NCBI GenBank assembly: GCA_017651185.1
Contig: JAGCDJ010000027.1
Coordinates: forward strand, 62,001 to 126,000
Direction of reading: 5' to 3'
From: Bacteroidales bacterium
GTDB lineage: Bacteria; Bacteroidota; Bacteroidia; Bacteroidales; ML635J-15
DNA: 64,000 nucleotides
Both the position numbers and the translations under genes were made by a program. The notes beneath the pieces were generated by a model. That model was not told the DNA's origin. It searched no databases and worked only from the letters and a program-made list of their open reading frames with translations. The first letter of the stretch is position 1. Each line of letters opens with the position of its first letter. This document shows positions 26,351 to 36,191 of this stretch, piece by piece.

Positions 26351-26908
26351 TTGAATCGTGCTGGAAAAATATTGCTGATTATAATCATGGTTCTCGCCTC
26401 CGCAAGTGCAAGCGCACAGATTGACACACTGAGCAAGCATCAGGTCAAGGAGAATGAAAAAACTCATTCTCCGAAAAAGGCAACGTTGCTTGCATTAGTG
26501 CCAGGCGCAGGACAGGCGTACAACCGCAAATACTGGAAAATGCCGATTGTATATGCAACAATGGGCACATGCATATATTTTTCCATCAGCAACCAGAAGC
26601 AGTTCAAACGGTTCAAGAACGCATACATGCAGCGCGACAAGGGAGAACATGATGAATTCTACGGAATACTCTCGCAGGAAGCAATACTGAACAATATGGA
26701 CAGAAACCGCAAGATACGCGACTACACGCTTGCAGGAGCAGTCCTTATATACGCACTTCAAATCGTTGATGCAAACGTAGATGCTCACCTATTCCACTTT
26801 GACGTCGGCGATAACCTTTCGGCTCATTTTTACCCACAAACCTTTACTCCAATCTATACAAGGACACCTGCGTTCGGAATAGGATGCACAATAAATTTCA
26901 AGCAATGA
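26351..26908 (+). CDS. DUF5683 envelope protein (TTG start)
   Basis: A 185-residue protein with a signal peptide (MNRAGKILLIIIMVLASASASAQ) and a membrane-associated DUF5683-like core: ALVPGAGQAYNRKYWKMPIVYATMGT, then YTLAGAVLIYALQIVDANVDAHL. An in-frame stop lies directly ahead and TTG at 26351 is the only start that keeps a full signal peptide; the next ATG would begin inside its hydrophobic core. Function is unknown; in Bacteroidales it is regularly found between parB and mltD. Its stop overlaps mltD by four bases. Confidence 0.82.
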   Translation: MNRAGKILLIIIMVLASASASAQIDTLSKHQVKENEKTHSPKKATLLALVPGAGQAYNRKYWKMPIVYATMGTCIYFSISNQKQFKRFKNAYMQRDKGEHDEFYGILSQEAILNNMDRNRKIRDYTLAGAVLIYALQIVDANVDAHLFHFDVGDNLSAHFYPQTFTPIYTRTPAFGIGCTINFKQ

Positions 26909-28392
26909 GAAAGTTAATCCTGCTGATAATTATATTGCCGTCATTCGGACTTCTTCGCGCACAAAATGCCGACACGTCCGCTACCAACGAAAGGAGAAAA
27001 ACCTTCGACATGGTCGACAGTCTCGAAGTTTTCTTAAAACAGTGGTACTACTACACCGGACGCGATACCGTTTGCTATTTGGAAGACGATGACAGGCATT
27101 ACTTCGACACCGACCTGCCCGATTCAATATTCAAGGAACGCGTTGAAAAAATTTCGACACCTATAAATGTAGTATACAACGCAAATGTCCAGAAATACAT
27201 CGACAAGTACGTAAAGCGCGGGCACAGGTTAGCGCCAAAACTGCTTGGTCTTTCGCACCAATATTTCCCGATGTTTGAGGAGAAACTTGATGCATACGGC
27301 ATTCCGCTGGAACTAAAATACTTGGCAGTAATAGAATCTGCGCTCAACCCTAAGGCAAAATCACCTGCCGGTGCTGTCGGACTATGGCAGTTCATGTACA
27401 AGACAGGACTTAACATGGGACTTGAAATCACATCGTACATAGACGAGAGAATGGATCCGGAAAAGTCAACAGATGCCGCCTGCCGTTACCTTAAATTATT
27501 ATACACAACGTACAACGACTGGACTTTGGCTCTCGCCGCCTATAATGCAGGACCGGGAAGAATCAATGGTGCCATGAAACGTTCCGGCAAATCGACATAC
27601 TGGGAGATTTACCCATACCTGCCCGAAGAAACTCGTAACTATGTGCCTGGTTTTATCGCCATGATGTACATGTTTGAATACCACCAGTTGCACAATTTTA
27701 AGCCAGAAAAGATTGATTTCTACGAAGATGTGGACACCGTAATGGTAAAACAGCAACTTCATTTCGCACAACTCGACTCGGTACTAGGAATACCAGTAGA
27801 GGAAAGTCGTGAACTAAACCCACAGTACAAACTCGACATTGTACCTGCACAAACAAAATACTATCCGCTCAAGATGCAGCGCAAGTACATAAGCAAGTTT
27901 ATGGAACTCGAAGACTCGATTTACCATTTCCAGGATTCGGCAATGTTCAACAAGCAGAAAATCACAAAAGCAATTGCCGACAGCAAGTATGGAGTACCAT
28001 CGGGACAACCAGCTGGCACAAATGCAGTTATCTATACAGTAAAGTCGGGTGACGTGCTTGGAAGCATAGCAAAAAGATATGGTGTTACGGTAGCAAACAT
28101 CAAGAGTTGGAACGGACTATATAGCGACAGGTTGCAAATAGGCCAGAAACTTAAAATATATACTCGCGGCAGTGCGCCAACGACGACTACAAATACCTCT
28201 AGCGCCCCAACTAGCACTGCTCCGCAGAAACTCGACCCCGCATACGAATACTATACAGTGCAGCAGGGCGACACGCCTGCAAAGATAGCAGCAAAATACA
28301 ACGGCGTTTCCGCCAGCGACATAGTCAACCTCAACGGAATAGACCCGTCAAAATTAAGAGTAGGACAAAAATTAAAGATTAGGAAAAAATAA
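26905..28392 (+). CDS. mltD: Membrane-bound lytic transglycosylase MltD-like, two LysM domains
   Basis: Cleaves peptidoglycan glycan strands in the periplasm. The N-terminal signal segment (MRKLILLIIILPSFGLLRAQ) precedes an SLT domain with the catalytic Glu in LAVIESALNPKAKSPAGAVG and the ALAAYNAGPGR motif. Two LysM domains bind peptidoglycan at about 370-415 (YTVKSGDVLGSIAKRYGV) and about 450-495 (YTVQQGDTPAKIAAKYNG), joined by a Thr/Ser/Pro-rich linker. The start at 26905 overlaps the DUF5683 stop (ATGA). An ATG at 26884 would put a polar stretch before the signal. Confidence 0.93.
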   Translation: MRKLILLIIILPSFGLLRAQNADTSATNERRKTFDMVDSLEVFLKQWYYYTGRDTVCYLEDDDRHYFDTDLPDSIFKERVEKISTPINVVYNANVQKYIDKYVKRGHRLAPKLLGLSHQYFPMFEEKLDAYGIPLELKYLAVIESALNPKAKSPAGAVGLWQFMYKTGLNMGLEITSYIDERMDPEKSTDAACRYLKLLYTTYNDWTLALAAYNAGPGRINGAMKRSGKSTYWEIYPYLPEETRNYVPGFIAMMYMFEYHQLHNFKPEKIDFYEDVDTVMVKQQLHFAQLDSVLGIPVEESRELNPQYKLDIVPAQTKYYPLKMQRKYISKFMELEDSIYHFQDSAMFNKQKITKAIADSKYGVPSGQPAGTNAVIYTVKSGDVLGSIAKRYGVTVANIKSWNGLYSDRLQIGQKLKIYTRGSAPTTTTNTSSAPTSTAPQKLDPAYEYYTVQQGDTPAKIAAKYNGVSASDIVNLNGIDPSKLRVGQKLKIRKK

Positions 28393-28397
28393 AAGAT

Positions 28398-29369
28398 ATG
28401 AAAAACATTGCAGTATTGGCAGGAGGTTACACCTCGGAACGACAAATTAGTCTCAACTCTGGAAACCAGATTTACCAAAATCTCGACAGGAATCTTTACA
28501 ATCCATACCTCGTAGACGTAAGAAAGGAAGGATTTTTCTGCATGTTAGACGGCAAGGAATACAAAGTTGACCTCAATAGTTTCTCGGTAGACATAGAAGG
28601 AGTGCCAACAAAATTCGATTACGCATACCTTGCTCTCCACGGTTCTCCAGGCGAAGACGGAAAAGTTCAGGCATTGCTTGATATTCTCGGCATCCCCTAT
28701 TCCGCCTGCGATGCTTACTCTTCAATGGTTACTCTTAACAAGATATCAGCCAAGAAGTTACTTATCGACGAAGGTATTGCAATGGCAAAAATGGCTATTA
28801 TTCGTGGCGAAAATCCGTTTGATGTTGACGAAATCGTTGAAAAAGTCGGATTGCCATGTTTCGTAAAACCAGCAACCGCAGGTTCAAGTTTCGGAGTAAC
28901 AAAGGTTTACGAAAAAGAAAAATTCATTGATGCTATAAATTTGGCTCGTACCGAAGACACAACAATAATTGTTGAAGAGTTCATAAAGGGTGTAGAAGTT
29001 TCGTGCGGCATACTGAAAACTCCTGATTACGAACAGGTTTTCCCGATAACTGAAATCTCCACCAAAAACGACTACTTCGACACAGAAGCAAAATATACGC
29101 CTGGACTTACCAACGAAATCACACCCGCCCGCATTAGCGAAGAAGAAACTCGCTTGGTACAGGAAGCAACCTCGCGCATATACGATATTATAGGTTGCAG
29201 CGGAATCGTTCGTATCGACTTCATTATCAAGGAAGGAACGCCTTATTTCATCGAAGTTAATTCAATACCTGGAATGAGTGCAGAAAGCATTGTTCCTAAG
29301 CAAGTACGCACTATGGGATTGAATATGACCGATATTTTAACAAAAGTAATAGAATCAAAGCTGAAATAA
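28398..29369 (+). CDS. ddl: D-alanine--D-alanine ligase
   Basis: Makes the D-Ala-D-Ala dipeptide of peptidoglycan precursors with ATP. The 323-residue ATP-grasp protein shows the N-terminal AVLAGGYTSERQISL, the HGSPGEDGKVQ loop, the ATP-binding PCFVKPATAGSSFGVTKV, and the metal-binding RIDFIIKEGTPYFIEVNSIPGMS. Length is normal. It begins six bases after mltD, in keeping with a cell-wall operon. Confidence 0.95.
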   Translation: MKNIAVLAGGYTSERQISLNSGNQIYQNLDRNLYNPYLVDVRKEGFFCMLDGKEYKVDLNSFSVDIEGVPTKFDYAYLALHGSPGEDGKVQALLDILGIPYSACDAYSSMVTLNKISAKKLLIDEGIAMAKMAIIRGENPFDVDEIVEKVGLPCFVKPATAGSSFGVTKVYEKEKFIDAINLARTEDTTIIVEEFIKGVEVSCGILKTPDYEQVFPITEISTKNDYFDTEAKYTPGLTNEITPARISEEETRLVQEATSRIYDIIGCSGIVRIDFIIKEGTPYFIEVNSIPGMSAESIVPKQVRTMGLNMTDILTKVIESKLK

Positions 29370-29370
29370 T

Positions 29371-30120
29371 ATGGTAAAGGAAATTTTCGACCATGTATCG
29401 GTAAGGGAATACGCCGACAAGGAAATTCCAGAAGATGTTCTCAACAAAGTTCTCGAAGCAGCATCAAGAGCATCCAACACTGGCAATATGCAGATTTACA
29501 GCATCATTGTGAACACCGACAAGGAAATGATAGCAAAGTTGGCTCCAACACATTTCTGCCAGCCGGCAATAACAAACGCAAAGGCAGTACTCACATTCTG
29601 CGCAGACATAAACCGCTTTAAAATATGGTGCAAAAACAGGAATGCCGAAGCAGGTTTTGACAATTTCCTAACTTTCATGACAGCCGCCACCGATGCAACA
29701 ATCGCAGCACAAAACGCCTGCCTCGAAGCCGAAAGCAACGGACTTGGCATCTGCTATCTTGGAACGGTTATCTACAATGCCGACAAAATCATTGATATAC
29801 TTAAACTTCCGAAAGGTGTTGTTCCCGTAGTAACTGTCACAATGGGATATCCCAAGAACAAGCAGCAACTTACCGAACGCCTCCCGCTCGATGCCATCAT
29901 ACATCGCGAAACCTACCACGATTTCAGTTCTGCCGACATCGACAGGATATACTCCGAGACAGAAAACCTCGAATCGAACAAAAAATTTGTTGCCGAGAAC
30001 AATAAGGAAACACTTGCTCAAGTTTTTACCGATGTAAGATACACCAAGGCAGGAAACGAACAAGCTTCCGCTTGCCTGCTAAAAGTGCTGAAACAACAAG
30101 GATTTTTGCCTAATGAATAA
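29371..30120 (+). CDS. Nitroreductase family flavoprotein
   Basis: A 249-residue FMN-dependent NAD(P)H oxidoreductase of the nitroreductase family. Visible signature stretches are HVSVREYADKEIPEDVLNKVLEAASRASNTGNMQ (FMN phosphate site Arg/Ser) and the C-terminal GLGICYLGTVIYN with PVVTVTMGYP. The physiological substrate is unknown. One base separates it from ddl, and it overlaps the next gene by eight bases, so it is cotranscribed. Confidence 0.87.
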   Translation: MVKEIFDHVSVREYADKEIPEDVLNKVLEAASRASNTGNMQIYSIIVNTDKEMIAKLAPTHFCQPAITNAKAVLTFCADINRFKIWCKNRNAEAGFDNFLTFMTAATDATIAAQNACLEAESNGLGICYLGTVIYNADKIIDILKLPKGVVPVVTVTMGYPKNKQQLTERLPLDAIIHRETYHDFSSADIDRIYSETENLESNKKFVAENNKETLAQVFTDVRYTKAGNEQASACLLKVLKQQGFLPNE

Positions 30121-30772
30121 GAAGCTGCTGCTCACCATATTATTTGCTATTGCATCGCTAGTGCTTGTCGCACAGACCGACAATACAAATCCTCGTGCAA
30201 CCAAGGAAAGGTCGAAATACGACAAGATGTTTAGCGAAGTGCAGTACGGTGACAAAATATACAAGCAGGGCAGCAACTGGCTCACTTTAGGCATGGGCGT
30301 AAGCTACAAGATAAATTACGAACCAACCTACGAAAAAGGACTTAACCGCACAATGGCACTCGCCTACCATTTCAGATACAAAGCAGTGTATTTCAATGTC
30401 GGATGGCACTTCTCTGGCGAAAATTTCTTCTTTGAAAGCTGGTACAATCCAGACCTGAGAGGACTTAGGTCGATGCGTCAGCTCAACGACTTCCATGCTG
30501 GAGCAGGACTACGTTTCGAGGACAGATGGTACAACTTTGCCTTTTTCATTGGACCAGCATGGGCAATCGCCTGGGTACAAAATCCAGATATTCCAACTGG
30601 CTCTATAATAAAGAATACCATAGGCGGACATATTGAAGTACAGACTACATTCAAGTTCCTATACGATATGGGAATTGGCGTTTCCTTGTTCGGCAGTTTC
30701 AACAAATATTACCAAGTTATTGGTGTTCAAGGACACTTCTACTTCTCAGGGGCATACAAGATGAAGTATTAA
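30113..30772 (+). CDS. Secreted protein, probable outer-membrane beta-barrel
   Basis: Function not recognised. It has 219 residues with a signal peptide (MNKKLLLTILFAIASLVLVAQ). The mature region is rich in aromatic/Gly strands (LTLGMGVSYKINY, AYHFRYKAVYFNVGWHFSG, FAFFIGPAWAIAWV, GIGVSLFGSFNKYYQ) as expected for a small outer-membrane barrel. It is the last gene of the parA-ddl run, overlapping the nitroreductase stop. No terminator is obvious in the 67 bases before the convergent polA. Confidence 0.6.
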   Translation: MNKKLLLTILFAIASLVLVAQTDNTNPRATKERSKYDKMFSEVQYGDKIYKQGSNWLTLGMGVSYKINYEPTYEKGLNRTMALAYHFRYKAVYFNVGWHFSGENFFFESWYNPDLRGLRSMRQLNDFHAGAGLRFEDRWYNFAFFIGPAWAIAWVQNPDIPTGSIIKNTIGGHIEVQTTFKFLYDMGIGVSLFGSFNKYYQVIGVQGHFYFSGAYKMKY

Positions 30773-30839
30773 CGAGGTTTGGGATTATTCATCTCAAATC
30801 AGAAACTCATTAAATCTTCGCTATAGAAACCGTATTCTT

Positions 30840-33653
30840 TTAATGTGCTTCCAACCAATTTTTGCCAAAGCGAGCATCTACAATCAACGGAACGCTTAAC
30901 TTCACGCAATTCTGCATTTCTTCAACAACAATCTGCTTTACAATTTCCATTTCCGGCACAGGAACATTGAAGTTCAATTCATCGTGAACCTGAAGTATCA
31001 TCTTGGCTTTCAAATTGTTTTCGTTGAAGCGGCGGAAGATGTTAATCATGGCAATCTTCACAATGTCGGCGGCAGAACCTTGTATTGGTGCATTTACTGC
31101 ATTGCGCTCGGCAAATCCGCGAACTATTGCATTACGGCTATTGATGTCGAGCAGATAACGCCGACGACCAAACATAGTTTCAACATATTCCTTTTCGCGA
31201 GCATCGGCAATACTGCGTTCAATAAACTCCTTCACACCGTGGAAAGTCTCGAAATAGCTGTCAATTAACGCCTTGCCTTCCTTCGGACTAATCTGCAAAC
31301 GCTGTCCCAAGCCAAATGCCGATATACCATATATAATACCGAAATTGGCAGTCTTGGCCTTTGAACGCATTTCGCGTGTTACCTCGCTTTCATCCACCTT
31401 GAAAATCTTGGCAGCGGTAGCCGTATGAATATCAAGACTATATTTGTTGAAAGCATCAAGCATTGCAGGGTCCTGGCTAAGGTGCGCCATCACGCGCAAC
31501 TCAATCTGCGAATAGTCGGCAGAGAAAAATATATGATCGTCATCGGATGCGACAAAGGCGCTGCGGATAACCTTGCCACGTTCCTCACGGATTGGAATGT
31601 TTTGCAGGTTCGGATTGGCAGAACTTAGACGTCCAGTAGCCGTAATCGCCTGATTAAAACTTGTGTGCAACATTCCAGTCTTTTGATTTACAAGCGTAGG
31701 CAAAACATCAACGTAAGTGCTTATCAGCTTGTTAATAGAACGCCACTCCAATATTTCATTCACAATTGGATGCTTATCGACAAGTTTTGCAAGTTCTTCC
31801 TCGCTTGTGCTATACTGCTTGGTCTTGGTCATCTTGGGTTTCGGGTCAACTTTCAGTTTCTCGAAAAGAATGACACCTAATTGCTTTGGCGAAGAAATAT
31901 TGAATTTTTCTCCAGCATGTTCGTAGATACTTTCCTCTATTCCAACAAGTTCCTTTTGTAGTTCAGCGGAATATTCCTTCATCCTTGCCGAATCAATTCT
32001 TACGCCAGTCCTTTCCATCGACATCAGAACCTTAATTAGCGGAATTTCAATATCGTACAGAAGTTTTTCGATGCCTTGTTCCTTGATTTTTGCAAGCAGA
32101 ATATTCTTCAACTGCAAGGTAATGTCGGCATCTTCGCAAGAATAGTTGCATACCACGTGCGAATCGACACTGCGCATCGACCTCTGGTTTTTGCCTTTCT
32201 CGCCAATGAGTTCCTCTATCGGTATCATCTTGTAACCCAAATACTTGTTTGCAAGGAAATCAAGGTTATGCTTTTCCTCTGGTTCAAGAATGTAATGGGC
32301 AAGCATAGTGTCGAAAAGCTTGTTTTCTACCTCAACATCGTAATTTCCAAGTATTTCCAAATCGTATTTCAGGTTCTGCCCGACCATTGTTTTGTTTTTG
32401 TCGGAGAAAATTGGCAAAAACTGCTTCAAGATTTCTGTCGTTTCGTTTTTGTCGGCTGGGCAAACCACATAATATGCAACACCTTTTTCCAACGCAAACG
32501 CCATTCCGACAAGTTCGGCTGTAAGTGCATCGGTGCCAGTGGTTTCGGTATCGAAGCAATATTCATCAAGAGTGGCAAGTTTTTCGGCAAGTTGCTTAGC
32601 CTCGAAAGGAGTTTCTACAAGAGTATATGACACATTTTCTTTGGTAAAGCTCTTAATATCAGCAAAAACTTTCGTCTCCTGCGGTTCCGTTTGCACTGGC
32701 TGGCTGAACAAATCGAGTTGCAACTGAGGTTGGGCAGCCTTTGCTGGCTGCTTCTTTTCGGCAACAGGTTCTGCGTATGCTTTTGAGCCGATTATCCTTT
32801 GTTTCAAGGTAAAGAATTCCAGTTCATCGAAGACTTTAGCAAGAGCATCAAAGTCAGGTTCCTCGAGTTTCATTTCATCGAGAGTAACATCCAAAGGAAC
32901 ATCGGTCTTTATGGTTGCCAGCTTGTATGATAGGCGCAATTGCTCAATATTATTCCTAAACGACTCCTGCTGCTTGCCTTTCAACTGTGGAATATTATTG
33001 ATAATGTTTTCAATATTTCCATACTTTTCAATCAAGGACGCAGCAGTTTTCTCGCCAATGCCCGGCACACCAGGAATGTTATCAACCTTGTCGCCCCAAA
33101 GCGCCAGAATATCAATTACCTTTAGCGGACTGTCGATATTGAATTTTTCGTTAACCTCCTTTACGCCAAGAATTTCAGGCACATTGCCTGAATGTGGTGG
33201 GCGGTACATGAAAGTATTTTCATCAACTAACTGCCCATAGTCCTTATCGGGAGTCATCATAAAGACTTGATTATCTGCATTTGCAAACTTCTTTGCTAGC
33301 GTACCAATGACATCATCAGCCTCATAACCAGCAATTTGTATTATTGGAATACGATATGCCTCAAGTATCTGCTTAATGTACGGCACAGCAACCTTTATAT
33401 CCTCGGGCGTTGCCTCGCGGTTTGCCTTATATTCGGGAAACATCTCGTGGCGGAAATTGGGTCCTGACGGGTCGAATGCAACAGCTATATGCGTTGGTTT
33501 TTCGCGCTTTAGTACATCTTCGAGCGTATTTACGAAACCGAATATCGCCGAGGTGTTTATCTTCTTGGAATTTATTCTTGGATTTTTAATGAATGCGTAG
33601 TATGCCCTGAATATCAAAGCGTAGGCATCGAGGAAAAAGATTTTATTTGACAT
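30840..33653 (-). CDS. polA: DNA polymerase I
   Basis: Fills gaps and removes RNA primers. The roughly 937-residue protein has three domains. The 5' nuclease (1-290) contains LDAYALIFRAYYAF, AGYEADDVIG and GDKVDNIPGVPGIGEKTA. The 3'-5' exonuclease (about 345-530) contains CFDTETTGTDAL and SCEDADI, so proofreading residues look intact. The polymerase (about 560-937) contains DYSQIELR, RSKAKTANFGIIYG and QVHDELNF. A Gln/Pro-rich linker joins the first two. The start at 33653 (MSNKIFF) is chosen over 33674, as the -7 box lies 34 bases before it. Confidence 0.96.
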   Translation of the reverse strand: MSNKIFFLDAYALIFRAYYAFIKNPRINSKKINTSAIFGFVNTLEDVLKREKPTHIAVAFDPSGPNFRHEMFPEYKANREATPEDIKVAVPYIKQILEAYRIPIIQIAGYEADDVIGTLAKKFANADNQVFMMTPDKDYGQLVDENTFMYRPPHSGNVPEILGVKEVNEKFNIDSPLKVIDILALWGDKVDNIPGVPGIGEKTAASLIEKYGNIENIINNIPQLKGKQQESFRNNIEQLRLSYKLATIKTDVPLDVTLDEMKLEEPDFDALAKVFDELEFFTLKQRIIGSKAYAEPVAEKKQPAKAAQPQLQLDLFSQPVQTEPQETKVFADIKSFTKENVSYTLVETPFEAKQLAEKLATLDEYCFDTETTGTDALTAELVGMAFALEKGVAYYVVCPADKNETTEILKQFLPIFSDKNKTMVGQNLKYDLEILGNYDVEVENKLFDTMLAHYILEPEEKHNLDFLANKYLGYKMIPIEELIGEKGKNQRSMRSVDSHVVCNYSCEDADITLQLKNILLAKIKEQGIEKLLYDIEIPLIKVLMSMERTGVRIDSARMKEYSAELQKELVGIEESIYEHAGEKFNISSPKQLGVILFEKLKVDPKPKMTKTKQYSTSEEELAKLVDKHPIVNEILEWRSINKLISTYVDVLPTLVNQKTGMLHTSFNQAITATGRLSSANPNLQNIPIREERGKVIRSAFVASDDDHIFFSADYSQIELRVMAHLSQDPAMLDAFNKYSLDIHTATAAKIFKVDESEVTREMRSKAKTANFGIIYGISAFGLGQRLQISPKEGKALIDSYFETFHGVKEFIERSIADAREKEYVETMFGRRRYLLDINSRNAIVRGFAERNAVNAPIQGSAADIVKIAMINIFRRFNENNLKAKMILQVHDELNFNVPVPEMEIVKQIVVEEMQNCVKLSVPLIVDARFGKNWLEAH

Positions 33654-33687
33654 TTTTGTAAAATTATGTTGCAATCGTTTAAGATTA

Positions 33688-33695
33688 CAAAGTTA
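33688..33695 (-). promoter_or_regulatory. -7 box for polA
   Basis: The minus strand reads TAACTTTG, a full TAnnTTTG match, between the glnA terminator and the polA start. Confidence 0.55.
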
Positions 33696-33707
33696 ATCAA
33701 AATTCAC

Positions 33708-33737
33708 AAAAAAGGCCACCATCTGGCAGCCTTTTTT
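33708..33737 (-). terminator. Terminator downstream of glnA
   Basis: AAAAAAGGC (33708-33716) pairs with GCCTTTTTT (33729-33737); an alternative inner stem GCCA/TGGC is also possible. It lies between the glnA stop and the polA promoter. Confidence 0.75.
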
Positions 33738-33812
33738 ATGATTCAGTTTAGACAATCATCCCTTTTTCAGATGCTGAAACAAGTTCAGCATGACAATGGG
33801 ATGAATTACCCA

Positions 33813-35324
33813 TTACATGCAATGTATGTACTTGTTGACAAGTCCGCGAATTTCTTCGGTCTTGCCGTAGAGTTTTTCGCTCAAACCCTTGTCGTTGTAT
33901 GCCTTCAAGCCACGAATAACAGCATCGATAAGTCCCGGCTGGAAAATCTTGTCCTTTTCGAAGAACTTACGCTTTGCATCAAGTGCCTCTGCTGAATCCC
34001 AGCAGCAATCCGGCAATGCCTTTAACTTAGCCAACTTATCCTTGAATTCCTCGCTGAAAATATTGACATTGACATACAAATCCTTAGCCATCTTGAGCGA
34101 ACCGCGCATTGTAAGTCCGTGCTGTGCTGCAACGATAAGAGCAGCCATATACAAGTACAAATCTGCCGAACCATCACCGCTACGAATTTCAACGGTCTGC
34201 TTGCTGTCGTAATCACCTGCCTTGCTCTTTTCATGCGGATTTGCATCGTGGAACATGTTGATGTCACCAGTCCAACCCAGCGGAACGCGTACCAAAACGC
34301 TTCTGTTGCGGTCGCCCCAGCAAATGTTTGTCGGTGCTTCCTGATGAGGGACAAGACGCAGGTATGATGTCGGGATTGTGTTTCCGAAAGCTGTCAAAGC
34401 ATCAGCAAGGTCGAGGATACCAGCAATCATCTTGCGAGCATCATCGCTGAGAACACCCTTGTCAACCATCCTGTTCTTGCCATCCTTAGACAGCATCATG
34501 TGAATGTGCAGACCGCTACCTGCCTTACCAACAGTAATCTTCGGAGCAAAACTCAAGTTTACACCATAGTCGCTGCAAAGTTTGCGGAGAATCCACTTAG
34601 CTATAATCAACTGTTCTACAGCCGATTCTGCCTCGCATGGAAGGAACTCAATTTCCTGCTGCTCGTAGTAGAAGTCGCCATCGGTGAAGTTACCAACCTC
34701 CGAGTGTCCGTACTTAATCTTACCACCGCATTGTGCTATCAAGTGCATTGCTTCTTTGCGAATGAACTCGTAGTTAGCAAACGGTGCCGACTCATGGTAG
34801 CCGCGCTGGTCAACAGCTGGGAACATTACATTTTCGCTCTTGTCGGCGATAATGTAGTATTCGAGTTCGCCCAATGCCTTGAAAGTGTAGCCAGTTGTAT
34901 CTTTCAACTTCTGGTGTGCTTTCTTCAAAATGTTCTCGGGCGATGAAGCAAGTGGCTTACCGCTATTGTCGTAGTACGAGCAAAGGATGTCGATGCTCGG
35001 AATTTCCTCAAAAGGATTTACGAAAGCCGTTCTGTACTTTGGAATTACATACAAGTCGCTGGAACCAGCACCTATGAACGAGAACAAACTAGAACCGTCA
35101 ACGCGCTCGCCAGTGGTAAGAATCTGGTCAAGATATTCGGCACTGTTAATTACAAAATTCAAGGTCTTAAGACGACCATCACCACCGACATAGCGGAAGT
35201 TAAGCATCTCGATGTTATTCTCTACAATATATTTAATGATGTCAGCCTTTGTAAACTCCTCACACGGCTTCTGCAAATACCTTTCAAGAAGGTTAGGACT
35301 TAAATCAAAATTCTTCTTTTCCAT
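33813..35324 (-). CDS. glnA: Glutamine synthetase, type I-like
   Basis: Condenses ammonia and glutamate using ATP. The 503 residues contain the beta-grasp N-terminus and the catalytic domain, with metal-binding GELEYYI, YYEQQEIEFLP, the GSGLHIHMML His loop, RLVPHQEAPTNICWGDRNRS, and VEIRSGDGSADLYLY. No NLYDLPPEE-type adenylylation loop is visible, so adenylylation control is unlikely. It is smaller than the 700-plus-residue GSIII also common in Bacteroidota. It shares a compact divergent promoter region with ydcF. Confidence 0.9.
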   Translation of the reverse strand: MEKKNFDLSPNLLERYLQKPCEEFTKADIIKYIVENNIEMLNFRYVGGDGRLKTLNFVINSAEYLDQILTTGERVDGSSLFSFIGAGSSDLYVIPKYRTAFVNPFEEIPSIDILCSYYDNSGKPLASSPENILKKAHQKLKDTTGYTFKALGELEYYIIADKSENVMFPAVDQRGYHESAPFANYEFIRKEAMHLIAQCGGKIKYGHSEVGNFTDGDFYYEQQEIEFLPCEAESAVEQLIIAKWILRKLCSDYGVNLSFAPKITVGKAGSGLHIHMMLSKDGKNRMVDKGVLSDDARKMIAGILDLADALTAFGNTIPTSYLRLVPHQEAPTNICWGDRNRSVLVRVPLGWTGDINMFHDANPHEKSKAGDYDSKQTVEIRSGDGSADLYLYMAALIVAAQHGLTMRGSLKMAKDLYVNVNIFSEEFKDKLAKLKALPDCCWDSAEALDAKRKFFEKDKIFQPGLIDAVIRGLKAYNDKGLSEKLYGKTEEIRGLVNKYIHCM

Positions 35325-35359
35325 TTCTATTTCTTATTCAAAATAAATTCAAAAAATTT

Positions 35360-35391
35360 TTTGGCGAAGTTAATTATATTTACTCACTTTG
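35360..35391 (+). promoter_or_regulatory. Promoter of the YdcF-like gene
   Basis: TTTG (35360-35363), 20 bases, TCACTTTG (35384-35391, 7 of 8 to TAnnTTTG), with the ATG 27 bases downstream. Confidence 0.55.
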
Positions 35392-35394
35392 CAA
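35365..35394 (-). promoter_or_regulatory. Promoter of glnA, overlapping the divergent promoter
   Basis: On the minus strand TTG (35392-35394), 19 bases, TAACTTCG (35365-35372, 7 of 8). It occupies almost the same bases as the plus-strand promoter, so both polymerases cannot bind at once. Confidence 0.5.
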
Positions 35395-35418
35395 CTTATT
35401 AAAAGATAGTTTTATAAC

Positions 35419-36183
35419 ATGTTTTTCTGGTTGTCAAAAATACTGCAATACTTGATTTCTCCGCTTACTTGGATTGTCATAATATTCATACTTTCGTTCT
35501 GCTTCAAGAGTGAAAAGGCGAAAAAAGGATTAAGAATTACCGTTTTTGCATTGTTGCTTATTTTCACAAATCCACTGCTAGTAAATGTTTGCCTCGATGC
35601 TTGGGAACAAGATCGCACGCCTGAAACCGAACTTGCAGAACGCTACGATTACGGCATTGTGCTTACTGGAATGATTTTCTACGACACCGAAAACAACAAG
35701 ATAGAGTTTGGACAATCCACCGACAGGATTATTGAAACTGTTCGGTTATACTACGCTGGAAAAATCGACAAGATTTTCATTTCGGGAGGTTCAGGACTAT
35801 TGCTCGACCAGACACACAAGGAATCGCAGTTGCTAAAAGATTACCTCGTGAGCATAAATGTTCCGGAAGAAGACATTGTTATCGAAACCGAGTCGCGCAA
35901 CACGCACGAAAATGCGGTGGAAGCAGCAAAAATGCTCCAAGCTACCGAGAATTCGCATACTTATTTATTAATAACTAGTGCCTCCCACTTCCGCCGTGCA
36001 GCCAAATGCTTCGAAAACGAAGGATTTGCCTTTGACTCCTACCCTGTCGACTATTGCAGTCGAAAACTATGCGCCAACCCAGAAACATGGCTGATTCCTG
36101 CGCCATCTGCCTTTGCTACATGGAATATGCTTCTGCACGAGGTGGCTGGATATGTAATGTACGATTGGTGCGGGTATTTTTAA
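35419..36183 (+). CDS. YdcF/SanA/ElyC family membrane protein (DUF218)
   Basis: A 254-residue protein with two N-terminal transmembrane segments (about 1-25 and 38-58) and a DUF218 domain. Conserved stretches are YDYGIVLTGM, FISGGSG, VPEEDIVIETESRNTHENA and LLITSASHFRRAAKCF. Family members such as ElyC and SanA affect envelope integrity and possibly lipid-carrier metabolism in Enterobacteria; the reaction is unknown. It is transcribed alone and followed by a GC-rich repeat. Confidence 0.85.
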   Translation: MFFWLSKILQYLISPLTWIVIIFILSFCFKSEKAKKGLRITVFALLLIFTNPLLVNVCLDAWEQDRTPETELAERYDYGIVLTGMIFYDTENNKIEFGQSTDRIIETVRLYYAGKIDKIFISGGSGLLLDQTHKESQLLKDYLVSINVPEEDIVIETESRNTHENAVEAAKMLQATENSHTYLLITSASHFRRAAKCFENEGFAFDSYPVDYCSRKLCANPETWLIPAPSAFATWNMLLHEVAGYVMYDWCGYF

Positions 36184-36191
36184 GGTTGTTG

